Notes: generated from the sequence alone by a model not told the origin. A stretch of DNA of 64,000 bases from Trichaptum fuscoviolaceum (GCA_910574455.1 CAJSYZ010000003.1:620001-684000); one strand, 5' to 3'; counted from the first letter of the stretch, positions 1 to 11,600 are shown. Translations and numbers: made by a program.

Positions 1-165
1 TGAGTCCTGCCCAGAATCCCGCTCTGAGATTCCCGCCAGAATCCCGCTCTGAGAATCCCGCCCGAATCTCGCACGATTCCCGCTCAGCGATTCCCGCCAG
101 AATCCCGAACGATTCCCGCTCTGCGATTCCCGCACGAATCCAGATTCCCGCCAGAATCCCGCTTT
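1..165. repeat. Imperfect ATTCCCGC-type short repeats
   Basis: Variants of a roughly 20-nt motif, ATTCCCGCCAGAATCCCGCT, recur many times with short C/T/G spacers. The same motif appears reverse-complemented (GGGATT, GGGAA) inside the solo LTR at 4840-4990 and 5480-5610, so it appears to be a sub-repeat of that LTR family. No coding role is apparent. Confidence 0.6.
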
Positions 166-417
166 GTGATTCCCGGTCTGCGCGTTTCCCCGCGCCTCGA
201 CTCTGTCTCCCCGCGCCTCGACTCTGACTCCGCCCCGTCCTCGCCTCGAGCCCCCTTGCATCTCGCCCTCGTAGCCCCGCTTCCTGCGCGACTCCGTTGG
301 CATTGTAGCATCCTTAACGGTTCCCCCTCGCCTTCTCCGCTGCCGCGCGCTCTCCCAGGCCTTGCCCCGGAAGCCGCTAACGCGCCCCGGCCCCCAGGTT
401 CCCCCCAGGTCGTAACA
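1..417 (-). mobile_element. Terminal fragment of an LTR retroelement
   Basis: The segment ends at 408-417 with GGTCGTAACA. This is the exact reverse complement of the TGTTACGACC that opens the solo LTR at 4813, so both look like members of one LTR family in opposite orientation. Immediately after 417 the sequence is Copia integrase coding DNA, so this element landed inside the Copia element. The other end is outside the window, so it may be a solo LTR or a full element. The segment is GC-rich and full of ATTCCCG motifs. An open frame starting near 166 runs from it into Copia sequence only by chance. Confidence 0.6.
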
Positions 418-722
418 GCTAAGAAGCACACGCTTCGCTTTCCATCAATAGAGTTCCCTGAAGAAGAAAAACTATGTCCCGGATGCGCAAAGGGCAAAAT
501 GCCTCAGAAACCGTTTCCAGCGGTTCAGTATCGCGCATCTACTCCCTTTGAGCTTATTCACTCCGATTCAAAATCATTTCCCATCGTCTCATACCACAAG
601 TATGAATACATCATCGTATTCTTCGATGATTTTACCTCTTATGCTTGGATATCGCTTTTGCGCAAGAAATCTGCTGCAATTGTCGCTACCAGACAGTTTA
701 TACAACTTGTCAAGAACCAGCA
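418..722 (+). pseudogene. Copia pol fragment: GAG-pre-integrase and start of integrase core
   Basis: The frame carries a C-x2-C pair (CPGC) followed by the Copia integrase core opening (LIHSD, then FFDDFTSYAW). This supplies the first catalytic Asp of the D-D-E triad. The 5' side is cut by the LTR element ending at 417, so gag, protease and 5' LTR are not visible. The 3' side is interrupted at 722 by the hAT insertion, whose 8-bp target copy (AACCAGCA) lies at 715-722. Reading resumes in the same frame at 2197, so the insertion alone broke the gene here. Confidence 0.85.
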
Positions 723-2188
723 TCGAGCATGACACGGGTGCACCCGTAGGTACCCGTGATCCGCGAATGCAGGTACCTGCGCAAAAAAAAGTGCTACCTG
801 GATCCGACCCGGAACCGTGGGAAACGGATCCAGGTGCACCCGCACCCGTTACCTGCAGGTATTGCAGGTACCTGTTGGCACCCGCAGGTAGTTAGCTTTA
901 AATGTTGTAATAAAGAGATAAAATAAAAGAACAACTTACCAGAGTGGGCAGCCTTGCATGAACCACGACCGATTGAAAGGCGCGCGAGCTGCGCCGCGAT
1001 GGCGGGAAAAAAAAACAGTATGGGGGAAAGGAATGGGGCCATGGCGACGACGCTTTGCCAGGCGTCCATGGGCAACTTCACAGGCGCAGCAGGCAAGTTG
1101 ACCTTGGGCAGTGTAGCAGGAGTGGGTTTGGGCGTGGATGCGTCATCGCTCGATGCCTGCCCAAAGAATGAGATGGGGGAATGGGAGGCCTGGCGTGCAG
1201 ACCTCCATGTCCAGCACGGAGTTTCGAAGAGTTACTGCACAAAAACTGCAAAAAAAAAACAGACGAACATGAACATCCGACTTCATGCAGACAATACACG
1301 ACTAGAAAAGCAGTTGAACGTACCTTTCCACCTTGTCTTTCGCTGAACTACCTCTGCCCCGCCTGCCGTCGCCATAACCGTTGCCAATCTCCGGCGACTG
1401 CACTGCTGCTGCTGGGGCTGACTGTACTGGGCGGACAGTGCCGCTGCTGCAGTCGCCCTGCACTGCTGTGGCGCGAGTGCATCACCGCCGCCAGGGGATT
1501 CGGGCTTGGACGAATCTGGATGGGCTTGGAGAGGGCAAAGAAAGTCCTAGACGGAGGCGGCGGGCGCCGAGGGTTGCGACGGTGGAAGTTGGCCGACGAC
1601 GCAAACTGCTTGTGGGGCCGCATCATGAGTGCGGGAGACGATGGTGTTTGCGGTTGCTGAACGAGCAGCATGTCGAGGGCGACGAGCGGCATCAATGACG
1701 AGATCAGTGCGAAGAAGGGAAGAGAAAAGTGAGAAAAGACATACCAGAAGGCCAGTTCAACCTCTGCAGTACGAGACTCTAGCTTGATCTTCGCCGCGAT
1801 CCTGTTTTGCGGTCAACCGCGCGGGCGAAAGACGAGCGCGCAGTTAGCGAGGAGGCGGAAATCGGGGACAATATTGTCGTCGTAGTAGGCGGCTTCGAGG
1901 TCTTCAACTGTAACTTCCATAGGGTGCTTCGAGAGAGAGGTTGAAGGGTGGGTTGTGAGCAAAAGTAATGGTACATCGTTGCGTTCGTCGCACTCATGAC
2001 GAGTGCACGTGACTGCGCAGGTACCCGTGAGTACCTGTGCAGGTACCTGGGGGAGGAAAAAGTCAAACCTGGATCCGCAGGTAACCGTGGGAAACAGGTA
2101 CCTGCATGCGGGTGACCCGTAACCGCAGGTATTTTGGCACAGGTACCTACAGGTACCTACGGGTGACTCGCACCCGTGTCATGCTCTA
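723..2188. mobile_element. Non-autonomous hAT-type DNA transposon, copy 1
   Basis: The 1466-bp element has terminal inverted repeats TCGAGCATGACACGGGTGC (723-741) and its complement at 2170-2188, with one mismatch; the right end reads TAGAG from outside in. It is flanked by a perfect 8-bp target duplication AACCAGCA (715-722 and 2189-2196). An 8-bp duplication and TARNG-type ends are established hAT features. Subterminal regions are packed with GGTACCTGCAGGTA-like palindromes, as expected for transposase binding. I see no transposase. The interior has minus-strand exon-like pieces with splice signals, shared with the copy at 60967. Confidence 0.9.
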
Positions 2189-2196
2189 AACCAGCA

Positions 2197-3886
2197 TAAG
2201 ACGGTTATCAACAAATGGATGAGCGATGCAGGGGGAGAATATAAATCGCATGCTTTTGACGATTTGCTCAAGGAGGAAGGTATTCAGATTCTTCAGAGCG
2301 CACCTTACACGCCACAACAAAACGGTCGTGCGGAGCGCTTTATGCAAATTGTAATGGACAAAGCTGAAGCTATGCGACATGAAGCCTGCCTACCAGATTC
2401 CTGGTGGGAGTTTGCTGTTGAGCAAGCACAACATGTGTATGTGCGTACTCCGATGCGTCGCCTTAATTGGCGGACACCATTTGAGGCGCTATATCACACT
2501 AAACCTACCATTGATCACTTATGCGTTTTTGGATGCGGCGCATATGTACATATTGCTGCCAAAATCCGAGCTAATAAGTTGGCACCAAAGTCTGAACTTA
2601 TGACTTATATTGGTGTACCAAGCGGTGAACGCGGTTTTAGGTTTATGCGCTCAAACAACACAGTCTTCGTCGCTGCTCATGCAATTTTTGATGAGCATTC
2701 TTTTCCAAGATGCCCAGATTTCAAAAAACGTGCACGTCTGCCTGAAAAGGCATCGACTAAAAAATCTCCAACGGACCAACCATCCAATCCTTCTAATGAG
2801 GATAGTGGTGATGATGGCGATGATTTTGCTCCGCAGGAAGATGAACACCCGCGTCGAGCAGAATCTCCACAACCCTCAGAAAGGGAACCTTCTGAAAGGG
2901 ATCAGCGCGAACCTCATGACAATGAGGTACAGCCAGAACCGGCTCCGCAGCAAGATCCACAGCAACGTCGTCGGGAAGTCAGTAGACCTCCTCTACCTCA
3001 CTCGTTCGCTCGTCAGAGAGCTGAACAACAACATCAACAAGTGAGAGAGCGAGAGCGACGTGAGCGGAGACCTCCTACTAGGCCAGGTAATATCTACGGT
3101 GAAAAACGGCACCCAGTAGATCAGTTTAAAGACGCTGAAAAGATGCGGACATGGCGTAAAATTGTCGGTGATCAGGGTCGCTCCCAGACACAAGACAAAG
3201 GAAAACAGCCTGAGCGTAATGATATTCCCGATCATAGCTCGGCTGAACCGCCTGCTCCAAGTGGCTCATCTGATTCGCACCCTGGACCGGTAGAACAAGA
3301 GGAAGAAGAAGAAGAACTCCTTGCCGACCTATGTCAGGAAGGGGGAGTTAAATTACTCAATTACCTATTTTCCTTTGCCATTCCACCAACAACCACCCTA
3401 TCCAACGTCCGTGAATGGACATTCCGTGATATTTTGCGCTTACCAGCTGCAGAACAGAAGGAGTGGAAGCGTGCTTGCTTAGAGGAGCTTGAAGCCCTAA
3501 AGCGCCGCAAAGTTTATGAGTTGGTTGATTGTCCTAAGGGACGCAAAGTTATCAAGAACCGTTGGGTATTCGACGTCAAGTCTGACGGTCGGAAGAAAGC
3601 CAGGCTCGTTGCCAAAGGTTTCTCCCAGGTTGAAGGTTTAGACTTTGACCAAATCTTCTCACCCGTCGTCCGCTTTGAAACAGTGCGACTAGTATTTGCA
3701 CTTGCAGCACTGAATGACTGGCATATCACTGCAGTTGATGTGCGCAACGCGTACTTGTATGGCGACTTAGAAGAAGAAATCTACATGGAGCAACCTGAAG
3801 GCTTCATAGCCAAAGGCACTGAGCGCAAAGTATGCAGACTGCAAAAAGCGCTCTATGGCTTGAAACAAGCTGGGCTTGCCTGGTAG
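2197..3886 (+). pseudogene. Copia pol fragment: integrase C-half, linker and N-half of reverse transcriptase
   Basis: Continuing the frame from 722, the sequence shows the second integrase Asp (SDAGGEY) and the catalytic Glu (NGRAERF). A long acidic, proline- and glutamine-rich linker follows, then the Copia RT block (NRWVFDVKSDG, ARLVAKGFSQ, AVDVRNAYLYGD). A TAG stop at 3884-3886 sits where Copia RTs usually have an aromatic residue after a Trp (LAW-stop-HAL). The frame continues unchanged after it, so this is a single nonsense mutation rather than an end. The first ATG in this stretch (2219) is internal to integrase and not a real start. Confidence 0.88.
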
Positions 3887-4812
3887 CATGCCCTCAACAA
3901 ATCTATGTCTGAAATCGGATTTGTTCGATTAAATTCAGACGCTGGTCTTTTTGTCCATAGGTCAAAAGGCAGACTTGTTGTTGCCATTGTCTATGTCGAT
4001 GATGCCCTATTTTGTGGACCTGATCCGAAGGTCAACAAGGAAATGAAGGACAAGTTTATGGCCAAATGGGAATGTCGAGACTTAGGAGACGTAAGAGAAT
4101 TCCTGCGCATGAGTGTTACCAGAGATGGCAGCAAGATCAAACTTGATCAACGCGCCTACCTGGAGAAAATCATTCAGCGATGCGGCATGGAAAATGCAAA
4201 ATCCGCTCCTACTCCACTCCCAGCCGGTTATAATGCGGAAACTAATACCGTGTCAGTCGATCCTGAAAGACGTTCAAGATACCAGATGATTATTGGCTCT
4301 CTGTTATATCTCATGATTGGTACACACCCATACATTGCTTTTGCTGTCACCATGCTATCTAGGTTTGCGGTTAATCCATCAGAGGAGCACCTTAAGAAAG
4401 CGCTGTATATCTGTCGCTACCTTATAGGTACTAAGGACTATGCCCTCATATATGATGGGAAGACGCAACTTGGATTCTCAGCATGTACAGACAGCAATTG
4501 GGCTGCAGATCCGACAGGCCGCAAATCACAAACTGGTTACTTTGTCAAACTTGCAGGTGGAACTTTCAGCTGGACTTCTAGGCTGCAAAAGACTATTGCG
4601 CTTAGTTCAACTGAAGCTGAGTACATGGCATTATCCGACTGTTGCCGGCAAATGGTCTGGATCATTAATATGCTTCGTGAACTTGGCTATAAGCTACACC
4701 CCATTCCCATCTGCGGTGACAACCAGGGATCGATATTCATGGCATCCAACCCTGTTACTGGAAAACGCTCCAAGCACATTGACATTCACTATCACTATAT
4801 ACGCGAAGTTGT
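3887..4812 (+). pseudogene. Copia pol fragment: C-half of reverse transcriptase and RNase H
   Basis: The RT active site YVDD is at 3992-4003. The usual Copia order follows: a thumb/connection region, then RNase H with TDSNWA, SSTEAEYMA and CGDNQGS. The coding sequence is broken at 4812 by the solo LTR at 4813-5642, just after the SKHIDI...IRE motif. The open frame runs on into the LTR until 5173, and those residues are not Copia. Together with the TAG at 3884 this shows the element is dead. Classification as Ty1/copia rests on the integrase-before-RT order and these motifs. Confidence 0.88.
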
Positions 4813-5642
4813 TGTTACGACCGTCGGGAATTGTAGCGGGAAACAGTTTCGGGAAACTGGAATTCGCGACAAGAACCCGCGTTCGGGAATCTGGATTCGC
4901 GACTGGGAACGAGCGTGGGAATTCAGGCGGGAAACGCGCGGGATTCTATCCAGGCGCGTCGCGGGATTCTCAAGGCCAGCTAGGACTCTTCACTGCTTTG
5001 AACGTCAAGTAAGCGGATCCCTAAGGAAGCACTCCACAAGTAAGTATTGCGCAACTAACTACACAGGAGAAAAGAGAGAGATCGCACCTAAGGAAGCACT
5101 CCACAAGAGGTCAAAAGTGGGGTGCTCCTTACGATGCCTACAGCTATTTATCTACTTCGTAAAGACTGTATAGTTAATCTACGCTAAGTGTCCTTGCGCA
5201 ATGCGCACCTATCTACTACAAACGATACATGCTACGACCGCACTGCTAGGCATGTCTATCCCGTCTCTCCAGATGGCTACGGCCTGTCCGTGGACGTCAG
5301 CGTCCGGTCCGGGGCCGCGACTAGCCAGACTAGGTATGCCAGACTGTTGCAGGTCGTCACCTTGAGGTACTAACGGATTAATGAGCGTATGTTGATAAGT
5401 GAATGTACGTGTGCCGTGGCGGGTCGTCGTAAATGAATGTGTGTATGCGTGCATGGTGGTCGGGACGGTGGTGCGGGATAGGTCACGTGAGCGGGGGATC
5501 TTGCGGGGGATCGTGCGAGTCGGGAAAGGGGTTTCGCGTGGGGAATCCAATGGCGGGATTCTCCCCGCGGGATTGTCTGCTCATGTCGGGATCCTTGGCG
5601 GGAAAGTGCGGGAAATGAGAAAAGGGGCCTGGGATCTCGACA
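4813..5642. mobile_element. Solo LTR inserted in the Copia RNase H region
   Basis: The 830-bp insertion begins TGTTACGACC and ends CTCGACA, so it has the TG...CA ends of an LTR. It is flanked by a 5-bp direct repeat GTTGT at 4808-4812 and 5643-5647. Removing it restores the Copia reading frame across the junction. A 20-nt motif, CTAAGGAAGCACTCCACAAG, occurs twice inside (near 5020 and 5090). There is no internal retroelement coding region, so this is a solo LTR, presumably left by LTR-LTR recombination. Family relatedness to 1-417 is inferred from the shared terminus and GGGATT motifs. Confidence 0.82.
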
Positions 5643-5647
5643 GTTGT

Positions 5648-5782
5648 TGCTAAGAAAATTGTTGAGCTGTTCTTTATCAAGGGGGAGGATAATCCGGCAG
5701 ATCTTTTACAAAGAATCTTGGCCATGTTAAGTTCCTCAAATTCCGTTCACAGTTGGGCTTAGAGTTTCACTCTAAAGCGTAA
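5648..5782 (+). pseudogene. Copia pol C-terminal tail
   Basis: After the solo LTR the frame encodes the typical end of Copia polyprotein (FFIKGEDNPAD, then TKNLGHVKF), ending at TAA 5780-5782. A one-base deletion near 5700, in a T run, separates the two parts, so this tail carries a frameshift. Confidence 0.75.
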
Positions 5783-5813
5783 CCATCACTTGCACATACT
5801 ACATCGTATGTTT

Positions 5814-5825
5814 AGCGAGGGGGAG
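5814..5825 (+). other. Polypurine tract of the Copia element
   Basis: A purine run (AGCGAGGGGGAG) lies directly against the TGTTG start of the 3' LTR. This is the expected position for priming plus-strand synthesis. Confidence 0.7.
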
Positions 5826-6131
5826 TGTTGAACTTGTAGAAGGTTCTAGTAGATCATAGGACATGATTACTCATACTATCGGAACATTCTAGTAACATCT
5901 ATTGTTATCTGTTGCATTACTAATGCACTGAATAGTTTACACTTATTTACTTCATGTACAGTATATAAACCCCCTGTACGTAGCTCTGAGTAGAACAACG
6001 AAGCCACTACTCTTACACTTGCACCACTACCATCTCTCTTCAAGCACCTTAGCAGGTTTACAGCTACTACAGGTGAGTAGAGCGCCATGACCCACTGCGG
6101 GCGCTAGGCGAGTGGCGTTTCCCGCGCAACA
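5826..6131 (+). mobile_element. 3' LTR of the Copia element
   Basis: The 306-bp LTR opens TGTTGAAC right after the polypurine tract and closes GCGCAACA, giving 5-bp inverted ends TGTTG/CAACA. The next base (6132, GAGTC...) matches the array sequence found in other units at about 21555, 31150 and 40380. That fixes the 3' boundary independently, with GAGTC as the probable target copy. A TATATAAA box lies at 5963-5969. The 5' LTR is not in the window, so LTR identity cannot be compared. Confidence 0.82.
5963..5969 (+). promoter_or_regulatory. TATA box in the Copia LTR
   Basis: The sequence TATATAA lies about 140 bp into the LTR, followed by a C-rich stretch. This is typical of an LTR core promoter. 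Confidence 0.55.
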
Positions 6132-8130
6132 GAGTCTAGGACAGATTGATTGATGAAATAATAGCCATAACTCAACCCTTGATAATGAATGCATGAAGAC
6201 ACTCATATCTACAAATGCTTTGACTCTCTGTCACCTTGCGATGCAAACAAAAACATTCTGCATCTTCGCGTCAACTAATACCGAAGGGGAGAAAGGCGTC
6301 GAAAGAGCACGATGAAGAAGTTGATGTTGGGTGGCATGATGAGTGAGATGCGGATGCGCACCGTTACATGTATCGAGGAGAGTTGTGATTAGCAGAGGTG
6401 CGTGTACCGCTTTTTGTATCCTTTCAACATCGACTAACATCTTATTAGCGTTTATCTGGACTGTCGCTAGCCCCTAACTTCTTCTATATCGCATACCCTG
6501 CTGAGCAGATCATCGCGAAATGACGTGTCGATGCTTATTTTCACCTTTACTTCCGCCAACCCTTCCGTGACGCAAAAACGACATTCCCTACGAGCTTAAT
6601 TCAAAGGAATCACCTCTTTCTGTGTATCTGGCGTTGTCCTCTGTGCTATCCTTCGCAAATTTGACTCCTTGCTCGTGGATCATCTGCTATACGCGCCCCG
6701 ACACAGCCAACCCAAAGCGCTTCAATCTCTGTCTCCCTTCACTTGCAATTCTCCCTTACATCGCTGTTGGCGCGAACTCTGCGACTCATCGATAATTGTT
6801 CGCCGTGAAGCTAGGTTGCCCGGTCTGGGTATCCATGAGCAGGACGTGCCGTCGCTTGCAGTCAAGTTTGAAGAGGAAGGAGAAGGGATAAGGGATGGAG
6901 GTGTTGCCCGAGAGAGAGCATGGGCAAGCAGGCTGGCGAAACTGGGGGTGCTGAATGATCTGAGATGGAGTGAAGCTCGGAAGAGGACAGATTGTTTGTT
7001 GGGAGGTACGCAAAATTATTTCGATATTGGCTCATAACATCTGTCTGACCTCCGCTCAAACATCAGTCTCAAACATCAAGCATGACCTTGGCGGTTGCGT
7101 ACGATCTCATCGTCTCGTATATCACCATTGTCCTCCCGTTAGCGAGGGACACGAAGGCGACTGGTGCAAGTGATGTCATGGTCGATGACCTCGAGCTGAT
7201 CCTACACTTTCACCTTCTGCCTCAATTATGTCATCCGTGTACGCAATCGAGGATGTACTGGAGTCCATCTAGCTCATTCCTGCCAAGAGACTTTTAGCGC
7301 AATCACGATCGACCAATATTACTTGCCTTTTTACTCGCGCACCTTCGCAATGCTTGCTCTGATTCCTCCGCTTACGCTCTCCGATCTTTCCCAACTCTTT
7401 AAACCCACCATCTTTTTTCTCATGCGCGTCGGCATCCTATGTCGACTCAACCCCTTGCTCGTCAAACTACCACCATTCCTCGGTCCATTGAATCCGGATC
7501 TCCAGGGCATGGCGTTTTGATTGCAGTTGAACCCATTCCAAGGCAATGGACCCTGCCCTGCTAAGTTCGTAGTGAGTACTATATAAGACGCAGGCCATAT
7601 CGGTGAGTTCGACGTGTTTTCTGTTGGAAAGGGACAGTTAGACGCTTTTTATATGAGACTAAGAAGCACCGGAATATAGAGCTTTCTTCAAGAATCCCAT
7701 AAAAGTCGATCTTTAACAAGCGAAAGGCTGTGCAGTTGGCACCATCTCTTCTCACTCCCCCTCTATCTGCCTTGTTGACCTTACTTTCTCAAGCAGCCTT
7801 CCTGTGGAGTCCCGCATCAGCTAATAGCGTCGCAATCGGACAATGGTTATAGGCAGGCGCATTTTGGCCAGCATACTCAAGTAAGTAACCTTGTCCTCAT
7901 CCCCGTACAAATCGTCTGACCTTGATCTTGCATTTCCATGTTCGGAACCCTACAAAGACCACTGGTATTTCCTAACCCAGATCCGTGCCGAGCTGTCGTT
8001 CACAGGCACTTCCCGACTTCGATGGTGTAACTTAGATTATCTGGCTATTCCAATCATGTATCTAACTCATAAATGCATTGGCATAACACCCTCTTTGAAT
8101 TCAAGCTGCGCAAGTATGCGTCGAATTAAA
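6132..8130 (+). pseudogene. Module B, copy 1 (degenerate plus-strand gene-like segment)
   Basis: The segment begins with sequence homologous to CTTTCACCCTGCGATGCAAA at 23300 and equivalents. It includes an open stretch ending near 7009 with a GTACGC donor and an acceptor near 7065. Compared with copy 2 (14948-15166), the frame encoding the ARDTKATGASD motif is broken near 7200 by a one-base deletion. Further open pieces (7323-7520, 7891-8133) recur in other copies but change amino acids freely, so strong protein constraint is unlikely. The function is unknown. I read it as a decaying gene. Confidence 0.4.
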
Positions 8131-8676
8131 TGAGAGCCAGCAGTTCGACTCAGGATCACAATTAGCAAATCACACGCCTTGCAGACAAAAAGACAGTAAA
8201 CAGGGCCTTGCGAGCCGACGCCATGCATTCGGGTCCATAACACCATGGCCCAGTACGAGGAAGCGCGTATAAAGCAGCTGATAGACGAGAAAGATGAACA
8301 CTGCCACATGAATGACTTCGCAGATGAAGTTGTGCGAAGAACTCGTTGCACGTCAACGTTGTTGCACAAAGGGCGTGCATAAAATGTGAGAAACATCCAT
8401 CCAATCCATCCGCAAGGTTCAATTGACACGTTAGATATCAATCTTACGTTCCGGCGGCATTCAAGAACAGTTGATGGTTCAAGATTCAAATGACTTGCAA
8501 TGCCAAGAAAATGTTGATTACAGAACAGGAGACGGAATAAAAGCATTATTATAAGGACATGGGGCAAAGGCTTTCGTATGGCTACTTTCTACTTGCGCCG
8601 TTCTATGGATATGGATTTCAGAAAGTCAATCTTGATGAATCAATGACTGAACATACACCTTCTTCAAAATCCGGCA
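8131..8676. other. Conserved spacer downstream of array gene 1
   Basis: This lies between module B and the stop codon of array gene 1 and recurs in every unit (about 15960-16550, 25200-25765, 34800-35400, 44690-45279). Minus-strand open pieces of 80-166 codons exist here, rich in Cys, Ser, Leu and Phe, but are frame-broken differently in different copies. It may be 3' untranslated DNA or a remnant of another gene. No product can be assigned. Confidence 0.4.
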
Positions 8677-11600
8677 TCACTCTCCCAGCTCTTCCTCGTT
8701 CTCATTCCCCGATGTGGACGTGACTTCTTCAATCTCATTGAGCGTAGCAACTCCCGTTCCTATTACAGGAGTGCTTGGAAGCAAATTCGGATCTGCAGGC
8801 GTAGATCCAGGTGCCACTGGGCTTGGTGATGCAATTGTTGGAGGGTGCTCAAAAGGAAGAGGCTCAGGATGGTCTAGCTGGCCTGAGCTATCCGGTTTTC
8901 CCTCCATCTGTGTCGAAGGCAGATATTCCGCGCCTTCATGAAGGAGAACGGGCTGGTTTGATTGAGGCGGAGTGGCCTGAGGGGATGCGGCGTGGTCGTG
9001 GTCAGCGACTTCTGATCCTGGAGGTAGAGAATCAATGTTGGCATTCTCTGCCACCGCCTCGTGATGCTTTTCCTCCTCAATCACCCTACTTGCTTTCTCG
9101 CGTTCACTAATCCATGCGGGGCGTACTACATCAAGGAATTTCTTCCTGAGGTCTGGGTAACCCCAAAGAAATCCCCCGATATAATACTTTGCATTTTCCT
9201 CACTCCGCATACTGGTGCATGTTAGTATGCTCTTTATGATACAATGGTCAGGTGCTTACATGTTAGGTTTCCAAAATTTAAAGTTCGACATAACCCAATC
9301 AGCCGTGTCATCGTTGAAGGTTGTCAGCAGAGCTTCGCGAAACTCGTTTTCGGCGTTCTTGACAAGGTTTTCCGCTTGGGTTTCCTCTGGCCCCTCAGCT
9401 TTCTCATGTCGCTCTTCTGCTCCAGATTCAATGTCGCCTTCTGTCCCTCCCGCAGTGCAACATGCGCATATATGCACCCAAATAAAATGACCAAAGTCAG
9501 AAAATACCTTCTTTGTCACTAGCCAGCCCTTCTTGATCGGATATACGATGAAACGGATGGTTTTCTAAAGAAGGTAGGGATTTGGCCAGTCACGTCGCCA
9601 GTCCACGCGGAAGTTTAGAGGTGCTACGCGGTTGTCAATCCCGAATGCCCTATTACGAGATGTCAGTACAAACTTGAGCAGTGATGGGGAGATTTGAAGT
9701 ACCAGAAGATGTTTCGCTGCAGGTGTAAATTCTGCTTATACTTGTTGTAGGGCTGCTTTGCCATGTTCCAAATCCATTTAATGCCTGTTTTGATCCACTC
9801 AGCGAGTTTTGTAATCGGTTTCAGGACTTTTCTTATCCATCCAGCCCAGACAGAATCACGCTTGAGCTGGTATATAAACCAAAGCGTAACTGCCAATAAG
9901 CACATGCCATGCAGTCCGGTGAGGATACTTGTTGCAAAAGAGACAAATCGTGGCTGGAAAAATGTCAGTTCTGTGGAAATCTTATAATACATGATGCCGC
10001 ACCTGGAGAGACAGATAAGCGAACAGGTTCAATCCAAGGACAAAAGCAACAGCCGCAATGATCAGGAACAGCATGGGCGCTTTGTCGAACCACAAGCGAA
10101 TGACCCTCGGAGGGACACGAGTATCATAGCTTGAAGTCCTATCAGCCAACCATTGGAAATAAACATAGTATCGACCACGAACATCGACGATTTCCTCCAT
10201 GTCAGTCCCAGCAAGCTACTCACACCCGAAGACACACTAAAGACCAACGACATGAACCAGAAGAGGTTGACTACTCCTCTCAGGGAATCGGATGCTTCAT
10301 CCTGCAATGGTGCATACGTGAACTGGAGGGTGGTCGCCGTGACACTGGAGAAGAAAGTTGCGATTGTTGTTAGATTGATGTAACGTGTTGTGTCCCTCTC
10401 CATTTGATCAACAAGAAACTTTGGTAAAGCTGGTTTTGTGTTAGTGGTTGAAGAAGTTACGAACATCAAGTTCACTCACATTCCTTTCCGAACGTCTTCA
10501 ACTCTTCCGATACGGCATTAGCTGGAATCTCTCCCAATTTAGCCTGTTCCCCATGAGCGATACCAGTCGTCACTCGTTTGAAGTCGGAGAGGAAATTGCT
10601 GTGTATGTATGCTATGCATTCAGATACCTCCCCGCGATGCAAAAATCCTAATCACACGACAAAGTCAGATACCTAATCAGAAACTGTAAATTATAATTTC
10701 TCGCTTACTCAAGATTCTGAGTGCTCCAATCTTTGCGGAGATGGGTCAACTTCACATATATGTCGTGTGCTTCGTGCTCACCCATAAACATGTTACCCAT
10801 TGCTTTACTTTTCGAAAGTAAAATGCGTGTTTCTGATGATAGAGACTGCTTTGAAAGCGAATGGCGGCGTAAAGAAGATCTTGGTTTACAACACGCATTT
10901 CCGTCCGGAAATCTGTCGAACAGAATATGAGTTTCCTTATTCATCCCATCGTACGCTACGCACCGTCCGGTTGCTCTCGAGTAACACTGTCCAGGTAATC
11001 AACATGAGAAAGTAGCTCCTGCTTGAGGTTCATCGTAGCTTCAATGACAGTCTTGTCACCTCCGATTATAGTAAAGTGTGAAACTAGGTGGTCCAGCTGT
11101 ATTTACCATTACATCAGCATCTGATGAGCGGTATAAGCTCGCTAACCTCTATCCGCATCTCATCGCACAATCTAAAGAGGGTATGTCACTCTCAACTCAA
11201 AGGGTGTGCTTGTGTGAGAATACATACCTTCGGTGTCCTGCAAGCCGTAGTGCGAGGTGATTAATCTCATTAGGTGTCGACCAAGCACCTAGCTCTCCGA
11301 TACCTTCCGTTGGTGGGAAGACATGGTCTATATATTCCGCACACCACCTTTCAGCATCCGCTATCTTCAGTGTCGCCAACCATTCACTCGAAGCTAGAAG
11401 AATATCAAATTGGGTATCGTTGGCGGATGGATTTAATACCGAAGTATCAAAAGAGATAAAGTACGTACATTTCTCCTCGAATGTCGTCAGCGCTTCGACA
11501 ACACCACCCATCGCCGTTTCCAAATCGGTGATTAATTTGTCGTGGATGAATTTCAAGCATTCGACATATTTACTTTCCTCTACGAGGTCTGTGCCACGCC

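Noticed and set aside
1..165. Telomere-like or CRISPR-like repeat
   Set aside because: The units are irregular, without unique spacers of constant size, and the same motif is found inside a solo LTR.
3884..3886. Possible programmed readthrough stop in Copia pol
   Set aside because: The TAG lies inside the RT domain at a normally conserved aromatic position, not at a gag-pol junction, so it is a nonsense mutation.
7082..7520. Module B alternative frame (RLNPLLVKLPP region) as a conserved protein
   Set aside because: It is open in several copies, but nucleotide differences between copies are mostly amino-acid changing, and another register is equally open. It is not reliable as a gene.
8714..9110. 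Plus-strand frames antisense to the array gene tail (also at 16598, 25716, 45305)
   Set aside because: They are shadows of the acidic, proline-rich tail exon. The minus strand has splice signals, a conserved stop and a better composition.
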